This document shows, one piece after another, positions 45,208-53,290 of a stretch of DNA of 64,000 nt. Positions within the stretch are counted from its first letter, which is position 1, and every line of letters begins with the position of its first letter. The DNA is taken from positions 55,384-119,383 of the forward strand of contig NZ_CADIJW010000014.1 of the NCBI RefSeq assembly GCF_902859745.1, read 5' to 3'. A program made the position numbers and the translations under genes. This DNA comes from Achromobacter dolens (GTDB lineage Bacteria > Pseudomonadota > Gammaproteobacteria > Burkholderiales > Burkholderiaceae_B). Below the pieces are notes generated by a model. It ran no database searches and was not told where the DNA came from. It saw only the letters and a list, made by a program, of their open reading frames with translations.

Positions 45208-46118
45208 GCGAGTGCTCCCGGTGCGGCGGCGCCCATGGCGTCGGCCGATATGCCAAAGGAGATCTGCGCGCCTTCCAGCGCCAGGTCGCGCACCAGGGCG
45301 CGCGTGTCCTGCGCTTGCGCCACCTGGTATTGCAGCCAGCGCGGCCAGGTGTCGTCATCGAGCCGGTGCAGCGCGATCCGGCCGGTGCCGGTCACGAACT
45401 GGCGGCTGTCCAGGCCCATCACGTAGGCGTGGCCGCGCAACGCGTTCTGGTTGATGAGCAGCGCGCCCTTGATGACGGCGCGGCGCAGGCTGCCCTGCAG
45501 CGTGGCGGCGTCGTGCACGAAGAAGTCGGTGAGCAGCCGCTGGTTGTCGGGATGCAGCGTGACGCGGCCGGGCAGGTCGTCGAACAGCAGATCGAACTGG
45601 CGCGCGCCGCTGGGCAGCGTGTCCAGTCCGCAGGCCTGCGCCAGCCGCGCCAGGTCGCGCTCGGCCTGGCGCGCGTCGCCTTGCGGGCCGCGCGGAAGCG
45701 TCGCGGGCGGGGTGGCGTCGGGATCGGGACGGGCCAGGCGGTCGAGTTCGCGCAGCAGCGCGTCGGCGATGTCGTGCAACGCCTGGGCGTCGCAGGCCGC
45801 ATATAGTGGCAGGCTCAGGCTCGGACCCAACTCCGGCGAGATGCCGCCGATCAGGCCGGCGCCCAGGCGCGTATCGAAGCTGCGGCGCAGCAGCGCTTCG
45901 CCCTGCGGGTCATCGAAGCCGGGCGCGTCGTTGAAGGCGTGGCGCCAGGCGGTGAGCACCACGCTGCCGTCTTGCGCGTTGCGCGTCATGCCGAGTTGAT
46001 GATGGTCGTCCAGCGGGACGGCCCATTGCGCGGGCTGTTCGGTGTCGCTGGAATCGACATGCGCCTGCGCGTATTGGGCCGCGGCCCGCGCGAAGTCGGA
46101 GAGGGAGTTGTGCGCCAT
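45204..46118 (-). CDS. Putative effector chaperone with two CesT-like halves
   Basis: A 304-residue acidic protein directly upstream of and coupled to the ExoU-like effector. The C-terminal half (about 150-290) shows the class I chaperone pattern: FDLLFDDLPGRVTLHP, an LLINQNALRGHAYVMGLD strand and a terminal helix ending ALVRDLALEG. The N-terminal half (about 1-125) repeats the outline, with HQLGMTRNAQDGSVVLTAW and a closing helix ALHDIADALLRELDRL. Typical effector chaperones are 120-160 residues, so this looks like a fused tandem. Its promoter carries the T3SS element at 46151-46176. The chaperone role is inference from position and pattern. Confidence 0.72.
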   Translation of the reverse strand: MAHNSLSDFARAAAQYAQAHVDSSDTEQPAQWAVPLDDHHQLGMTRNAQDGSVVLTAWRHAFNDAPGFDDPQGEALLRRSFDTRLGAGLIGGISPELGPSLSLPLYAACDAQALHDIADALLRELDRLARPDPDATPPATLPRGPQGDARQAERDLARLAQACGLDTLPSGARQFDLLFDDLPGRVTLHPDNQRLLTDFFVHDAATLQGSLRRAVIKGALLINQNALRGHAYVMGLDSRQFVTGTGRIALHRLDDDTWPRWLQYQVAQAQDTRALVRDLALEGAQISFGISADAMGAAAPGALA

Positions 46119-46150
46119 GGGAAGCTCGCGAAGTGGGAATCACCCCCTGA

Positions 46151-46176
46151 GTAACAGCTCCATGCCTTCCGGTTCC
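46151..46176 (-). promoter_or_regulatory. ECF-type promoter element GGAAC-N17-TTAC for the chaperone-effector operon
   Basis: On the minus strand GGAAC (46176-46172) is followed after 17 bp by TTACTCA (46154 onward), about 33 bp before the chaperone ATG. It matches the three elements at 53114-53176 and 54040. Confidence 0.7.
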
Positions 46177-46272
46177 GTGCCGGGGCCTGGGATTCGCGCG
46201 GCGCGGGTGCCATAATGTCGGCTCATCCATCTTGCGCTTCGAGCGGCCGCGCCCGCGTGGCCCCCTGTTACC

Positions 46273-46716
46273 GTGTCAGACCCTCAATTCGCCCAAGTGC
46301 TTTCCGAACTCGGCCAGGCGCTGGGCATTCCCGCGCTGGCGCCCGCGGAGGGTGGCCTGTGTCAGTTGGCATTCGATGGTCGCCATCTGGTGCAATTGAT
46401 GGCGCATGGCGCGCGCGGCCAGATCCTGTTGTCGTGCGCGGTCGGCGGGGGCAGGATGGACGGCGCGCTGGCGCTGCTTGCCGCACAGGGCAACTTCCTG
46501 CAGGCAGGCGGCGGCGTGGTGGCGTGCGCGGCCCCTGACGGCCGCATGCACCTGCAGTTGGGCCTGCCGCGCGAGCAATGCGGCGCGGATGCGCTGCTGG
46601 CCGCGATCGATGCGCTGCTCAACCAGGTCGAGGCCTGGGAGAAGCGCGCCGCGCGCGCCGAGCCGGGCGCTGACGCGCCGTGGCGCAATCCCGCCTTCAT
46701 GATGCAATCGGTCTGA
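46273..46716 (+). CDS. CesT/Tir-chaperone-like T3SS chaperone
   Basis: A 147-residue protein with the class I secretion-chaperone outline: LSELGQALGIPALAPAEGG, QLAFDGRHLVQLM, a GALALLAAQGNFLQAGGGVVACAAPDGRMHLQLGLP strand region and a final helix ADALLAAIDALLNQVEAWEK. The start codon is GTG at 46273. No effector gene is next to it on the plus strand; it is convergent with the needle gene. It could serve an effector elsewhere or a secretion-apparatus protein such as the rod, as Bcr4 does in Bordetella. Confidence 0.68.
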   Translation: MSDPQFAQVLSELGQALGIPALAPAEGGLCQLAFDGRHLVQLMAHGARGQILLSCAVGGGRMDGALALLAAQGNFLQAGGGVVACAAPDGRMHLQLGLPREQCGADALLAAIDALLNQVEAWEKRAARAEPGADAPWRNPAFMMQSV

Positions 46717-46743
46717 ACCCGCGTGGCGGGCGCCGGGGCCGGC

Positions 46744-47010
46744 TTAACTGGCTTTCTGGATCACGCCCTTGAGCGAGTCCGCGATCTGCTTGGTGATCGT
46801 GCTCTGGATCTCGATCAGCATGGTCCATTGCTGCACCTGTTGCTGCATCTTCAGCATATCTGCTTGCGACACGCTGCCGTCGGCGTTGGTGCGCAGGTTG
46901 GACAGCGTCGTCTGCAGGTTGCTTTCCTGCGACCGGATGCTGTCATAGATCGTGCTGTTCACGCTGTTGAAATTCAGGCCGGACGAGCCGGTCAATCCGT
47001 TCAATGCCAT
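46744..47010 (-). CDS. sctF: T3SS needle protein SctF
   Basis: An 88-residue helical hairpin protein of the YscF/PrgI family that polymerises into the external needle. The sequence NLQTTLSNLRTNADGSVSQADMLKMQQQVQQW contains the turn between the two helices, and the conserved Ile-rich C-terminus ends SLKGVIQKAS. The start at 47010 (MALNGLTG) was chosen; the frame extends to 47079 through the end of the preceding gene. It is the last gene of the minus-strand operon. Confidence 0.9.
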   Translation of the reverse strand: MALNGLTGSSGLNFNSVNSTIYDSIRSQESNLQTTLSNLRTNADGSVSQADMLKMQQQVQQWTMLIEIQSTITKQIADSLKGVIQKAS

Positions 47011-47020
47011 GATGCGTCTC

Positions 47021-47293
47021 CTAGCGATTAAGGGGGGAGAAAGGGGCGGACGGCGCGGCGCCGGCATCCCGGGGGTCAAGCTGCAGCGCGGCCAGCACCT
47101 CGCGCGCGGCGGCGGCGGCCTGTGCCACCGCCTGGTATTGCTGGAACGCGACCGGCACCAGGCCAGAAGCCAGGCGCTGGTTGGCGCTTTGCTCCAGTTC
47201 GGCGAGGCGCTGCGCCAGCGCGGCGCGCAACGCGGCGCCGCCAGGGGCGGCCAGGCGTTGTTCCAGTTCGGTCAGGGCGGTCGTATCGGTCAT
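47021..47293 (-). CDS. Needle co-chaperone SctE/YscE-like
   Basis: A 90-residue helical protein immediately upstream of sctF (10 bp). The first helix (LTELEQRLAAPGG through LAELEQSAN) and second helix (PVAFQQYQAVAQAAAAAREVLAAL) match the YscE/SsaE outline, whose members hold the needle subunit soluble in the cytoplasm with a TPR partner. Position supports the call; sequence identity is low. Confidence 0.65.
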   Translation of the reverse strand: MTDTTALTELEQRLAAPGGAALRAALAQRLAELEQSANQRLASGLVPVAFQQYQAVAQAAAAAREVLAALQLDPRDAGAAPSAPFSPLNR

Positions 47294-47315
47294 GGCGGCA
47301 GAGTCGGTTGGGATG

Positions 47316-48662
47316 TCAGCGCGTCACGATGGCGCTGCGCGGGCCTTCGAAAATGATTCGGGTGTTCTCCACGGCGACCAGGCGGTACTTGCGGTAGACG
47401 CCGCCCACCAGCAGCTTGCTGCCGTCTTCCAGCACGATGAAGGGCTGAGGCCCGCCGACCACGCTGCGGATCACGAACGGCACGCTGTCGGCCGCCGGCG
47501 AGGCGCTGGCCGCGGCCAAGCGGGCCACGCCGAGATGGGTCTGGTTGAATTCGTTCAGCACGTCCTGCAGTCGGACCTGCTGATCGTCGTCGAGCGCGCC
47601 CGCGGCGATTTCCAGGTGGTCGGGCTTCCACGCGAGGGTGACGCCGGACAGGCCGGCGTCCACCAACTGGCTGGAGAGGGCGTCGCTGAGTTGCTGCGTC
47701 AACGCGATGCCGTTGCCCAGCACCGTCATGCCGGGCAACTGCGCCCGCAGGGCATCCAGCGCAGACGCGCGTTCGCGCGCGCTGCTGGCGATGCCGACGA
47801 CATTCAGGCGGCCGTCGCCTTCATACCGCGGGTCATAGCGCACATTGAACGCGCGCAGGGCCGCGCGGGCGGTGCGCACCACCTCGTCCTCGTTGCTGAT
47901 GCGCAGGGCGGGCATGGGCCAGATCTGCGACAGCGCCGAGGCCACGGCGTCCTGTTCGGCGGCGTTGCGCACCCATCCCGACACCGTCACCACGCCGTCG
48001 CGCGCCATCGAGACGTGCAGGCGCGAGGCCAGGCCCATGCGCTCGAACACCGCCGAGATCTGCCCCACGGATTTCTCCGCGGCCGCCAGGCGCGGATCCA
48101 CCTGCGGCGCGCGGGTGGCGCTGGATTGCGGCATCAGGGTCAGGGCGATGGCCACGAAGATGGTCAGCACGACCGCGGCCAGGCCCAGCACCATGGGCCA
48201 GGAGTCGCGCTTGCGACGCCGACCCTGCGCAGGCGGCAGCGGCAGGCGCCGCTCCAGTTGACGCTCTTCTTCGCTGGTCGGCGCCGCGCCCGCAGGCGGG
48301 GGAGGCGATGTCGCCGTGGCGGGAGCATCCGGCTCGGCCGCGCCGCGCGCCAGCGCATCGTTGGCGGCATCGGGGGCGTTGGCCCAGGGGTCGCCGCGCC
48401 GGGCCACCGTGATCCAGACCGGACCCAGCGGCACCGGCCGGTTGAACGGCGTGCCGGGCATCCCGTTGGGCGCGCCGTCGTCCAGCGATAGGTCCCAGCC
48501 GCCTTCGCCGATGCGCACGCGCGCGGCGCGCGGACCCATGCCGTCGTCGGCCAGCACGATGTCGCAGGCCGGGTCGGCGCCCAGCACCGCGCCGTCCGCG
48601 ACCTGGCAGCGGGCATCGCGATGCAGCCCGGACAGCACGCGCAATTCCAGCGCTTCGCTCAT
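47316..48662 (-). CDS. sctD: T3SS inner-membrane ring protein SctD
   Basis: A 448-residue ring protein. A cytoplasmic FHA-like domain (about 1-110, LRVLSGLHRDARCQV), a Pro/Ala-rich linker, one membrane segment (MVLGLAAVVLTIFVAIALTLM, about 157-177) and periplasmic ring-building domains with BON-like folds follow (VSGWVRNAAEQDAV, LNVVGIASSARERASAL). It forms the outer ring around SctJ in the inner membrane. It starts 25 bp after the sctV stop. Confidence 0.88.
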   Translation of the reverse strand: MSEALELRVLSGLHRDARCQVADGAVLGADPACDIVLADDGMGPRAARVRIGEGGWDLSLDDGAPNGMPGTPFNRPVPLGPVWITVARRGDPWANAPDAANDALARGAAEPDAPATATSPPPPAGAAPTSEEERQLERRLPLPPAQGRRRKRDSWPMVLGLAAVVLTIFVAIALTLMPQSSATRAPQVDPRLAAAEKSVGQISAVFERMGLASRLHVSMARDGVVTVSGWVRNAAEQDAVASALSQIWPMPALRISNEDEVVRTARAALRAFNVRYDPRYEGDGRLNVVGIASSARERASALDALRAQLPGMTVLGNGIALTQQLSDALSSQLVDAGLSGVTLAWKPDHLEIAAGALDDDQQVRLQDVLNEFNQTHLGVARLAAASASPAADSVPFVIRSVVGGPQPFIVLEDGSKLLVGGVYRKYRLVAVENTRIIFEGPRSAIVTR

Positions 48663-48687
48663 GAGGGGGCTCCGGTTGCGGGGGCGT

Positions 48688-50793
48688 TCACAGGTCCACC
48701 CTGGCCAGCGGCTGTACGTTGATCTCCTGCGTCAGCTCCTGGTAGGACAGCACCGGCAATTCGTACAGGTCCTGTTCGATCATCTTGCGCAGGTAGCGGC
48801 GGATGTCCATCGAGGTCAGCAGCACGGGCTTTTGCGCGGCGGCGGCCAGGTCGCCGGTGGCGCGCTTGATGTTGTCCACCAGCTTGCGCGAGGCATTGGG
48901 ATCGAGCGCCAGGTAGCTGCCGGCCGAGGTCTGGCGGATGGCGCCGCGCACGGTCTCTTCGACGTTGGGCGCCAGCAGGTAGGCGGGCAGGATGTTCTGG
49001 CCGCTCGAATATTTGTAGCTGATATGGCGCTTGAGCGAGACGCGCACGTATTCGGTCAGCAGCACCGAGTCCTTCTCTTTCTGGCCCCATTCGATCAGCG
49101 CTTCCAGCACCGCGCGCAGGTTGCGCACCGAGATATCCTCGGACACCAGCCGCTGCAGGATCTCGGCGATCTTCTGCACCGGCATCACGCGCAGCGCTTC
49201 CTTGACCAGATCGGGGAAGCGGTCTTCCATCGCCGTCAGCAGGAAGCGCGTCTCCTGGATGCCGATGAAGTCCGACGAGTATTTCTTCAGCACGAAGGCC
49301 AGATGCCAGGTCAACACCTGGTGCGGGTCCAGGAACGGAATGCCGGCGGCCGACAGCGTCGGCGCCAGGCCGGCGTCGACCCACAGCGTGGGGATGTTGG
49401 GCAGGAAGCGCTTGTCGGTTTCGTAGGGCACCTGCAGCGCCTGCAGGTTCTGTTCCGTGTCGCGCACCAGCACCGCGCCCGGCCGCAGCTTGCCTTGCGA
49501 TACCGGCACTTCGGACAGCAGGATGTTGTAGGTGTCTGCGGGCAGCGCGTCGTTGAAGCGCAGTTGGATGCCGGGGAACGGCACGCCCAGGTCGAAGTAG
49601 AGCGCGCGGCGGATCTTCAGCAGTTCCTCGTTCAGTTCATCGGCGTCGAAGCTGCGCTGCAGCGCGGCGGCCACGTCGATCATCAGCGGCAGCGTGGGCG
49701 CGAATTCTGCGCTGCCGTCGGCGCGCGGCCTGGCCTGCGGCTTCTGGCCGTCGGCCGCCAGCGCCGGGATCTCGGTGATCTCGCCGGTCTTCTCGTCCAC
49801 CACCTTGCGCGTGCCGCGCAGCAGCACGAAGCCGATGGTGCCCACCACTGCCGCCAGCGCCAGGAAGGTCAGGGTGGGCATGCCGGGGATCAGGCCCATG
49901 CCGACGGCGATGGCGGCGGCGATCAAGAGCGCGCGCGGCTGCGCCAGCACCTGGGCGCCGATGTCCTTGCCGACGTTGGAGGGGCCGTCGCCGGTCTGCA
50001 CCCGGGTCACGATGATGCCGGCGCAGATGGCAATGAAGAGCGCGGGGATCTGCGCGATCAGGCCGTCGCCGATGGTCAGGATGGAATACACCTGCACCGC
50101 TTCGCCGGCGGACAGGCCGCGCTGCATGGTGCCGATGAGAATGCCGCCAAGCAGGTTGACCGCGACGATGATGAGGCCGGCGATGGCGTCGCCCTTGACG
50201 AACTTCATGGCGCCGTCCATGGCGCCGTACAACTGGCTTTCCTTTTCCACCACCGAGCGGCGCTTGCGCGCCTCGTCCATGTCGATGGTGCCGGCGCGCA
50301 GGTCGGCGTCGATCGACATCTGCTTGCCGGGCATGGCGTCCAGCGAGAAGCGCGCCGCCACCTCGGCCACGCGCTCGGCGCCCTTGGTGATGACCACGAA
50401 CTGCACGATGGTGAGGATCAGGAACACCACCAGGCCGACGATCAGGTTGCCGCCGACCACGAAGTTGCCGAAGGTCTCGATGATGTGGCCGGCGTCGCCC
50501 TGCAGCAGGATCAGGCGGGTGGTGGCGATCGAGATGCCCAGGCGGAACAGCGTGGTGACCAGCAGCACCGACGGGAATGACGAGAACGCCAGCGGCGACG
50601 GCAGGTACATGGCCACCATCAGCAGGATCGCCGACAGCGTCATGTTGGCGCCGATCAGCACGTCGACCAGCGTCGTCGGCAGCGGCAGGATCATCATGAA
50701 GATGATCGAGACGATCAGGACCGCCAGGACGATATCGTTGCGGCTGGTGGCGGCGGCGACGACGCGGTTCAGGGCTTGCATGGGTCGGCTCAC
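48688..50793 (-). CDS. sctV: T3SS export gate protein SctV (BcrD)
   Basis: A 701-residue member of the FlhA/LcrD family. About eight membrane segments fill residues 20-320, with the family signature FRLGISIATTRLIL beginning at 83. The cytoplasmic domain (about 360-701), which forms the nonameric ring that receives substrates, contains LPLMIDVAAALQRSFDADELNEEL. The start at 50793 overlaps the preceding gene by ATGA; an alternative Met is at 50781. Confidence 0.95.
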   Translation of the reverse strand: MSRPMQALNRVVAAATSRNDIVLAVLIVSIIFMMILPLPTTLVDVLIGANMTLSAILLMVAMYLPSPLAFSSFPSVLLVTTLFRLGISIATTRLILLQGDAGHIIETFGNFVVGGNLIVGLVVFLILTIVQFVVITKGAERVAEVAARFSLDAMPGKQMSIDADLRAGTIDMDEARKRRSVVEKESQLYGAMDGAMKFVKGDAIAGLIIVAVNLLGGILIGTMQRGLSAGEAVQVYSILTIGDGLIAQIPALFIAICAGIIVTRVQTGDGPSNVGKDIGAQVLAQPRALLIAAAIAVGMGLIPGMPTLTFLALAAVVGTIGFVLLRGTRKVVDEKTGEITEIPALAADGQKPQARPRADGSAEFAPTLPLMIDVAAALQRSFDADELNEELLKIRRALYFDLGVPFPGIQLRFNDALPADTYNILLSEVPVSQGKLRPGAVLVRDTEQNLQALQVPYETDKRFLPNIPTLWVDAGLAPTLSAAGIPFLDPHQVLTWHLAFVLKKYSSDFIGIQETRFLLTAMEDRFPDLVKEALRVMPVQKIAEILQRLVSEDISVRNLRAVLEALIEWGQKEKDSVLLTEYVRVSLKRHISYKYSSGQNILPAYLLAPNVEETVRGAIRQTSAGSYLALDPNASRKLVDNIKRATGDLAAAAQKPVLLTSMDIRRYLRKMIEQDLYELPVLSYQELTQEINVQPLARVDL

Positions 50794-51161
50794 GTCGTTT
50801 CCGCTTCGGTGGGCGCGGCCGCCGGGGCGGGACGCAGGGCAACGTAAGCGCGCATGGCCGCGGCGGCCTCGTCGCGCCGTTCCAGGGCCAGCAGGGCCTG
50901 CGAGCGGATCAGGTGGAACGGCGCGTCGACGCCGCCCTGCATGGCCAACTGGTCCAGCGTCGACAGGGCCGCTTCCGGCTTGCCGGCGCGCAATTGTGCC
51001 AGCGCCAGGGTGGCGAGCTGGCGGGCGTCGGCCTGTCCCAGGGTGCGTAGCGCGTTCAGCACCACCGCGGTCTTTTCGGGCCGGTTGTTTTCCAGGTAGA
51101 CATAGGCCAGCAGGCTGAGCAGCTCACGGGCGTCGGGGGGCAGGGGCATGGCGGCGTTCAT
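50790..51161 (-). CDS. sctY: T3SS protein SctY (YscY-like TPR protein)
   Basis: A 123-residue protein with about three TPR-like helical pairs (LLAYVYLENNRPEKTAVVLNAL, LATLALAQLRAGKPEAALSTLD, LIRSQALLALERRDEAAAAMRAY). In Yersinia YscY binds YscX and SctV, and the pair is needed for early secretion. Its place between sctX and sctV matches Ysc-type order, which is the main support. It overlaps both neighbours by 4 bp. Confidence 0.78.
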   Translation of the reverse strand: MNAAMPLPPDARELLSLLAYVYLENNRPEKTAVVLNALRTLGQADARQLATLALAQLRAGKPEAALSTLDQLAMQGGVDAPFHLIRSQALLALERRDEAAAAMRAYVALRPAPAAAPTEAETT

Positions 51162-51565
51162 CCCTGGTACAGCGCGCTGCGGTACATGGCGACCAGGTCG
51201 CGCAGGCCGGCCTCGTCCTTGAGCAGCCGCACGGCGCGATTCAGCGCCCGGGCATCCTCGGGATTGTGGTCCTGGCTTTGTTCGGCCGCGGCGGACAGGC
51301 CTTCCAGCGTCGCCTGCAGGGCCTGCGCGAACTTGCCGGGCAGCAGCAGGTCGCGGTTGGCGACCGTGGGGCGCAACTGGCTGTCGAGGTAGCGGTCGAT
51401 GTTCGGCGTGTCGAGCAGTTGGGCCAGTTGCGCCTTGACGCCCTCCGCCGGCGGGGCCAGTTCCTGGCGTTCGGGCAGGTGCTGGCCGGCGGCCTCGCGG
51501 CCGGCGTAGGTGATGCCGTCCAGTCCCCGGTCGAAGGCGAAGCCGCTGATGCGCATATCGGACAT
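51158..51565 (-). CDS. sctX: T3SS protein SctX (YscX-like)
   Basis: A 135-residue protein starting MSDMRISGFAFDRGLDGITY, the form expected for the secreted N-terminus of YscX. The C-terminal half has the conserved VANRDLLLPGKF and AVRLLKDEAGLRDLVAMYRSALYQG, typical of YscX. SctX is exported early and is found only in Ysc-type systems. It overlaps sctY by ATGA. Confidence 0.83.
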   Translation of the reverse strand: MSDMRISGFAFDRGLDGITYAGREAAGQHLPERQELAPPAEGVKAQLAQLLDTPNIDRYLDSQLRPTVANRDLLLPGKFAQALQATLEGLSAAAEQSQDHNPEDARALNRAVRLLKDEAGLRDLVAMYRSALYQG

Positions 51566-51589
51566 GGTGCGAGGGTCTCCGTTTCAGGG

Positions 51590-51970
51590 TCAGTTGGCGC
51601 GCGCGTCGTCGAGCCAGCGCGCCAGCGTGTCCGCCGCGCGTCGCAGCTCGGTGGCGTCGGCCTGGTCGGCGGGCAATCGGGTCAGCGCCAGCAAACGGGG
51701 AATGCCGTCCTGCTCGCGCAGGGCGGCCTGCACCGGGTAGCCAGCCAGGCGCGAATGGTGCGCCCGCCGCCAGGCCTGCAGCAGGCGCGTCGGGGCGTCA
51801 TAGGGCACCGGATCCGAGACGTAGACCAACACTTCGCCGTCGGCCGCCTCGATGACGACCCGACGGCCCGAATCCAGTTGCAGCGCCAGGTTGCCGTGCG
51901 GCCCCAGGGCGAGCCGCCCCAGGCCGATGGTCTCGCCGAAGGCGCCCAGGGCGCGATCCAGGCTGTTCAT
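51590..51970 (-). CDS. T3SS chaperone SycN-like
   Basis: A 126-residue class I chaperone-like protein (GLGRLALGPHGNLALQLDSGRRVVIEAADGEVLVYVS, then ALREQDGIPRLLALTRLP and a final helix). It lies directly after the gatekeeper gene and overlaps it by ATGA. In Yersinia SycN with YscB binds YopN and holds back secretion. The start at 51970 (MNSLDRALGAF) was chosen; the frame extends into the gatekeeper gene. Confidence 0.77.
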   Translation of the reverse strand: MNSLDRALGAFGETIGLGRLALGPHGNLALQLDSGRRVVIEAADGEVLVYVSDPVPYDAPTRLLQAWRRAHHSRLAGYPVQAALREQDGIPRLLALTRLPADQADATELRRAADTLARWLDDARAN

Positions 51971-53067
51971 TCGTATTCCTCGTCGATGGCCGCGTCCAGG
52001 GCCAGTTGCGCCGCGCCCAGGACGGACTGGCGGGCATCCGGGTCGGGGTACATCGGCAGCGGCAGGTCCTTGAGCACCGCGCGCACGCCGCCCAGGAAGG
52101 TGATGCGCGCGGCGACGCTGTCGGCGCCGTGGCTGGCGGCCAGGGCCGTGAAGCGCGATTCGGAGATCCACTTCTCGTTGCTGACGTTGACCAGATCGCG
52201 CATCAATTGATCGGCCGCCAACGGCTTGCCGTGCTCCCGCGCCATCTTTTCACCCAGTTCGCCGCAGCCGTCCAGCACGGTGACCGCCACGCCCAACTGA
52301 TACAGATCCTGCATCAGCGCCTGCAGCCGGTCCGGGCTGGTGGACGGCCGCGCCGCGGCCAGGTCCTGGCCGAGGGCCTGGATCAGTTGCTGCAGGCCGC
52401 GGCCCACGTCCTTGCCGCCGAAGCGCTCCAGCGCCAGCGTCAGGGTCTTGGCCAGCGACGCTTCGCCGAGCACTACGTCCTGGTAGGTGCGCTGGAAGTC
52501 GGCCACGCCGCGGGCGTCGTCGGCATAGCCGGCGGCCGCGCCGATGGTGTTCAGGCTGGCGCGGATCTGCGGGCCGCTTTCCAGTTCCAGGTCGGCCAGC
52601 GCCTCGCGCAGGCCGTCCAGTACGTCCTCGGGCGCGCCGTCGCGTTCGCCCTGGCGCAGCGCGTATTGCAGCCCAAGGTACTGGCCGGCGGCATCGCCGA
52701 AGGCCCGGGCGGCGGCCTGGCGCGGGTCGGCCTGGCCGGCCAGCAGATGACGCGCCAGCTCGATCAGCTTTTCCTGCGCGTCGGCGTCGTGCGACTCGGC
52801 CAGGTAGGCCACGATGGCCTCGGCGCTGAGCATCTGCAGCGGGGCGTCGCGGCCGATCTTGCGTTCGGCGTGGTGCTTGTCCTCGGTCTTCTCGGCCATG
52901 TGCAGGCTGAGTTCCTCGGCGGAATCGGCCAGCGAGACCTCGCCGTCGACGGCCGTGGCGGCCTGGCCCAGCATCGTGCCGACCTGCTGCTGGCCGTTCT
53001 GGGGGGCGGCTTGCGAGGTCGTGGACGAGAAAGCGGAAGGGGGCAGGCCGGCGTCGATACGGTTCAT
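51967..53067 (-). CDS. sctW: T3SS gatekeeper SctW (BopN/YopN-like)
   Basis: A 366-residue gatekeeper. The N-terminal part (about 1-70) is Ser/Gln-rich, suiting a secretion signal and chaperone-binding region. The HrpJ-like domain follows (about 75-260), and the C-terminal part (about 280-366, LMRDLVNVSNEKWISESRF) matches the TyeA module, so YopN- and TyeA-like parts are fused, as in BopN. It controls the switch from translocators to effectors. It is the first gene of the minus-strand operon and has its own ECF-type promoter element at 53114-53138. Confidence 0.87.
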   Translation of the reverse strand: MNRIDAGLPPSAFSSTTSQAAPQNGQQQVGTMLGQAATAVDGEVSLADSAEELSLHMAEKTEDKHHAERKIGRDAPLQMLSAEAIVAYLAESHDADAQEKLIELARHLLAGQADPRQAAARAFGDAAGQYLGLQYALRQGERDGAPEDVLDGLREALADLELESGPQIRASLNTIGAAAGYADDARGVADFQRTYQDVVLGEASLAKTLTLALERFGGKDVGRGLQQLIQALGQDLAAARPSTSPDRLQALMQDLYQLGVAVTVLDGCGELGEKMAREHGKPLAADQLMRDLVNVSNEKWISESRFTALAASHGADSVAARITFLGGVRAVLKDLPLPMYPDPDARQSVLGAAQLALDAAIDEEYE

Positions 53068-53113
53068 GAAGGCGCGAGGAACGGCGGACGAAGGCCGCGC
53101 ACAGTCAGGGGTA

Positions 53114-53138
53114 GTAACGGATGGGCGGGGAAAGTTCC
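53114..53138 (-). promoter_or_regulatory. ECF-type promoter element GGAAC-N16-TTAC for sctW operon
   Basis: Minus-strand GGAAC (53138-53134), 16-bp spacer, TTAC (53117-53114), about 47 bp before the sctW ATG. Its GGAAC is one arm of the GTTCCATCA/TGATGGAAC inverted repeat at 53134-53156. Confidence 0.75.
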
Positions 53139-53151
53139 ATCATCGGCTGAT

Positions 53152-53176
53152 GGAACCGAGGCAGGGGTTTGGTTAC
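53152..53176 (+). promoter_or_regulatory. ECF-type promoter element GGAAC-N16-TTAC for first Bsp22-like gene
   Basis: Plus-strand GGAAC (53152-53156), 16-bp spacer, TTAC (53173-53176), about 115 bp before the ATG at 53291. Divergent twin of the sctW element, 13 bp apart. Confidence 0.75.
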
Positions 53177-53191
53177 CAACACGGCATGCGG

Positions 53192-53242
53192 GCATTCCGG
53201 GGCGATCGGCAGCGGAATGCGAAGGTCTTTCAGGGTTAACCC
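53192..53242. promoter_or_regulatory. Inverted repeats in the leader of the first Bsp22-like gene
   Basis: Perfect 8-bp arms GCATTCCG / CGGAATGC (53192-53199 and 53213-53220), then the palindrome GGGTTAACCC (53233-53242). Both lie between the promoter element and the ATG, so they may form mRNA hairpins or bind a regulator. Confidence 0.45.
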
Positions 53243-53290
53243 GGGTTTCGCGCCCAAGGCGGCAGGCCCGTCGGCGCAAGGAGAGCGAAT

